Shown: positions 5,296 through 5,564 of the stretch, piece by piece
How the letters are laid out: each line of letters begins with the position of its first letter
Position numbering within the stretch: position 1 is the stretch's first letter
NCBI GenBank assembly: GCA_946631805.1
Contig: CAMPAJ010000126.1
Location: 1-5,564 of the forward strand
Direction of reading: 5' to 3'
DNA length: 5,564 bases
Source: an uncultured Eggerthellaceae bacterium
GTDB lineage: Bacteria > Actinomycetota > Coriobacteriia > Coriobacteriales > Eggerthellaceae
The notes under the pieces: generated by a model
The model's input: the letters and a program-made list of their open reading frames with translations, nothing else
Database searches by the model: none
What the model was told of the DNA's origin: nothing
Program-made: the position numbers and the translations under genes

Positions 5296-5564
5296 TTACA
5301 CGACGTCCTTGCGAGCGACCTTCCCGAAGCTCGTATCGCCGTCTTCGCTTGTGACCTTGCCGTATTCGAGCGTGATCACGCGCTGGGCGGCAGCGCCGAC
5401 CTCGGCGTCGTGTGTGACGACGATAAGGGTCGTCCCCTCGTCGTGCAGCTGCCTGAACAGGTCGAGCACGATCTTCTCGTTCGTCTCGTCCAAATTGCCC
5501 GTCGGCTCGTCGGCCAGAATCAGCTCGGGATGGTTGATGAGCGCCCGGGCAACGCACACGCGCT
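5296..5564 (-). CDS. ABC transporter ATP-binding protein, C-terminal part, truncated by window edge
   Basis: The frame enters from the right edge and ends at TAA 5298-5296, giving the last ~89 residues of a LolD/MacB-type ATPase. Visible in order: R-V-C-V-A-R-A-L, the helix that follows the signature motif (the signature itself lies outside); Walker B L-I-L-A-D-E-P with the catalytic Glu; D-loop G-N-L-D-E; switch His in V-V-T-H; and a C-terminal tail with a Y-G-K-V turn and an S-F-G-K-V-A-R-K end. The internal GTG at 5559 is not the start. It differs clearly from the second ATPase of the window (G-N-L-D-E against A-D-L-D-D), so it is not a recent duplicate. Its permease probably lies upstream outside the window. 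Whether it belongs with the lipoprotein downstream is open: same strand, 87-base gap. Confidence 0.92.
   Translation of the reverse strand, partial: RVCVARALINHPELILADEPTGNLDETNEKIVLDLFRQLHDEGTTLIVVTHDAEVGAAAQRVITLEYGKVTSEDGDTSFGKVARKDVV

Noticed and set aside
5033..5557. Minus-strand frame of 174 codons overlapping the edge ATPase and the lipoprotein start
   Set aside because: Arg/Gly-rich translation with no motifs; both overlapping frames encode recognisable domains.

Overview
The window is a compact, GC-rich bacterial segment in which every supported gene lies on the minus strand, so transcription runs from the right edge to the left. Base composition, GTG/TTG-type starts and the gene families (a small FMN-binding lipoprotein, a DUF4418-like membrane protein, FtsX/LolD-type ABC parts, and a flippase of the type common in Coriobacteriia) suggest an actinobacterial gut anaerobe, perhaps of the Eggerthellaceae or a relative. 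This taxonomic guess rests on family flavour only, not on a marker gene.

Right part, read in the direction of transcription: the C-terminal end of an ABC transporter ATPase cut by the window edge (5296-5564); an 87-base gap with a GC-rich hairpin; a secreted lipoprotein with an FMN-binding domain and the S-G-A-T flavinylation motif (4753-5208, GTG start); a four-helix membrane protein with outward-facing Cys/His motifs, probably DUF4418 (4303-4713); an FtsX/MacB-type permease whose extracytoplasmic domain carries a Cys-Cys pair (3099-4298); and its LolD/MacB-type ATPase (2397-3095). The last three genes are separated by 3-4 bases and are surely co-transcribed; the lipoprotein is 39 bases upstream. 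They read as one membrane machine: an ATPase and permease that do mechanical or export work at the membrane, next to a flavin lipoprotein and a Cys/His-rich membrane protein. A redox-linked or metal-linked transport role is an inference.

Middle: a 185-base gene-free gap (2212-2396) with a 14-base perfect palindrome and a second inverted repeat, marking a likely operon boundary. I found no convincing sigma-70 promoter or rho-independent terminator in it.

Left part: a second tight unit of a SlyD-like FKBP peptidyl-prolyl isomerase (1786-2211), a Wzx-like polysaccharide/lipid-linked oligosaccharide flippase (234-1772), and the first 78 codons of a nitrilase-superfamily-like protein whose start overlaps the flippase stop (TGATG). 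The latter appears to lack the usual first catalytic glutamate. No RNA genes, CRISPR arrays, insertion sequences or phage genes were seen.
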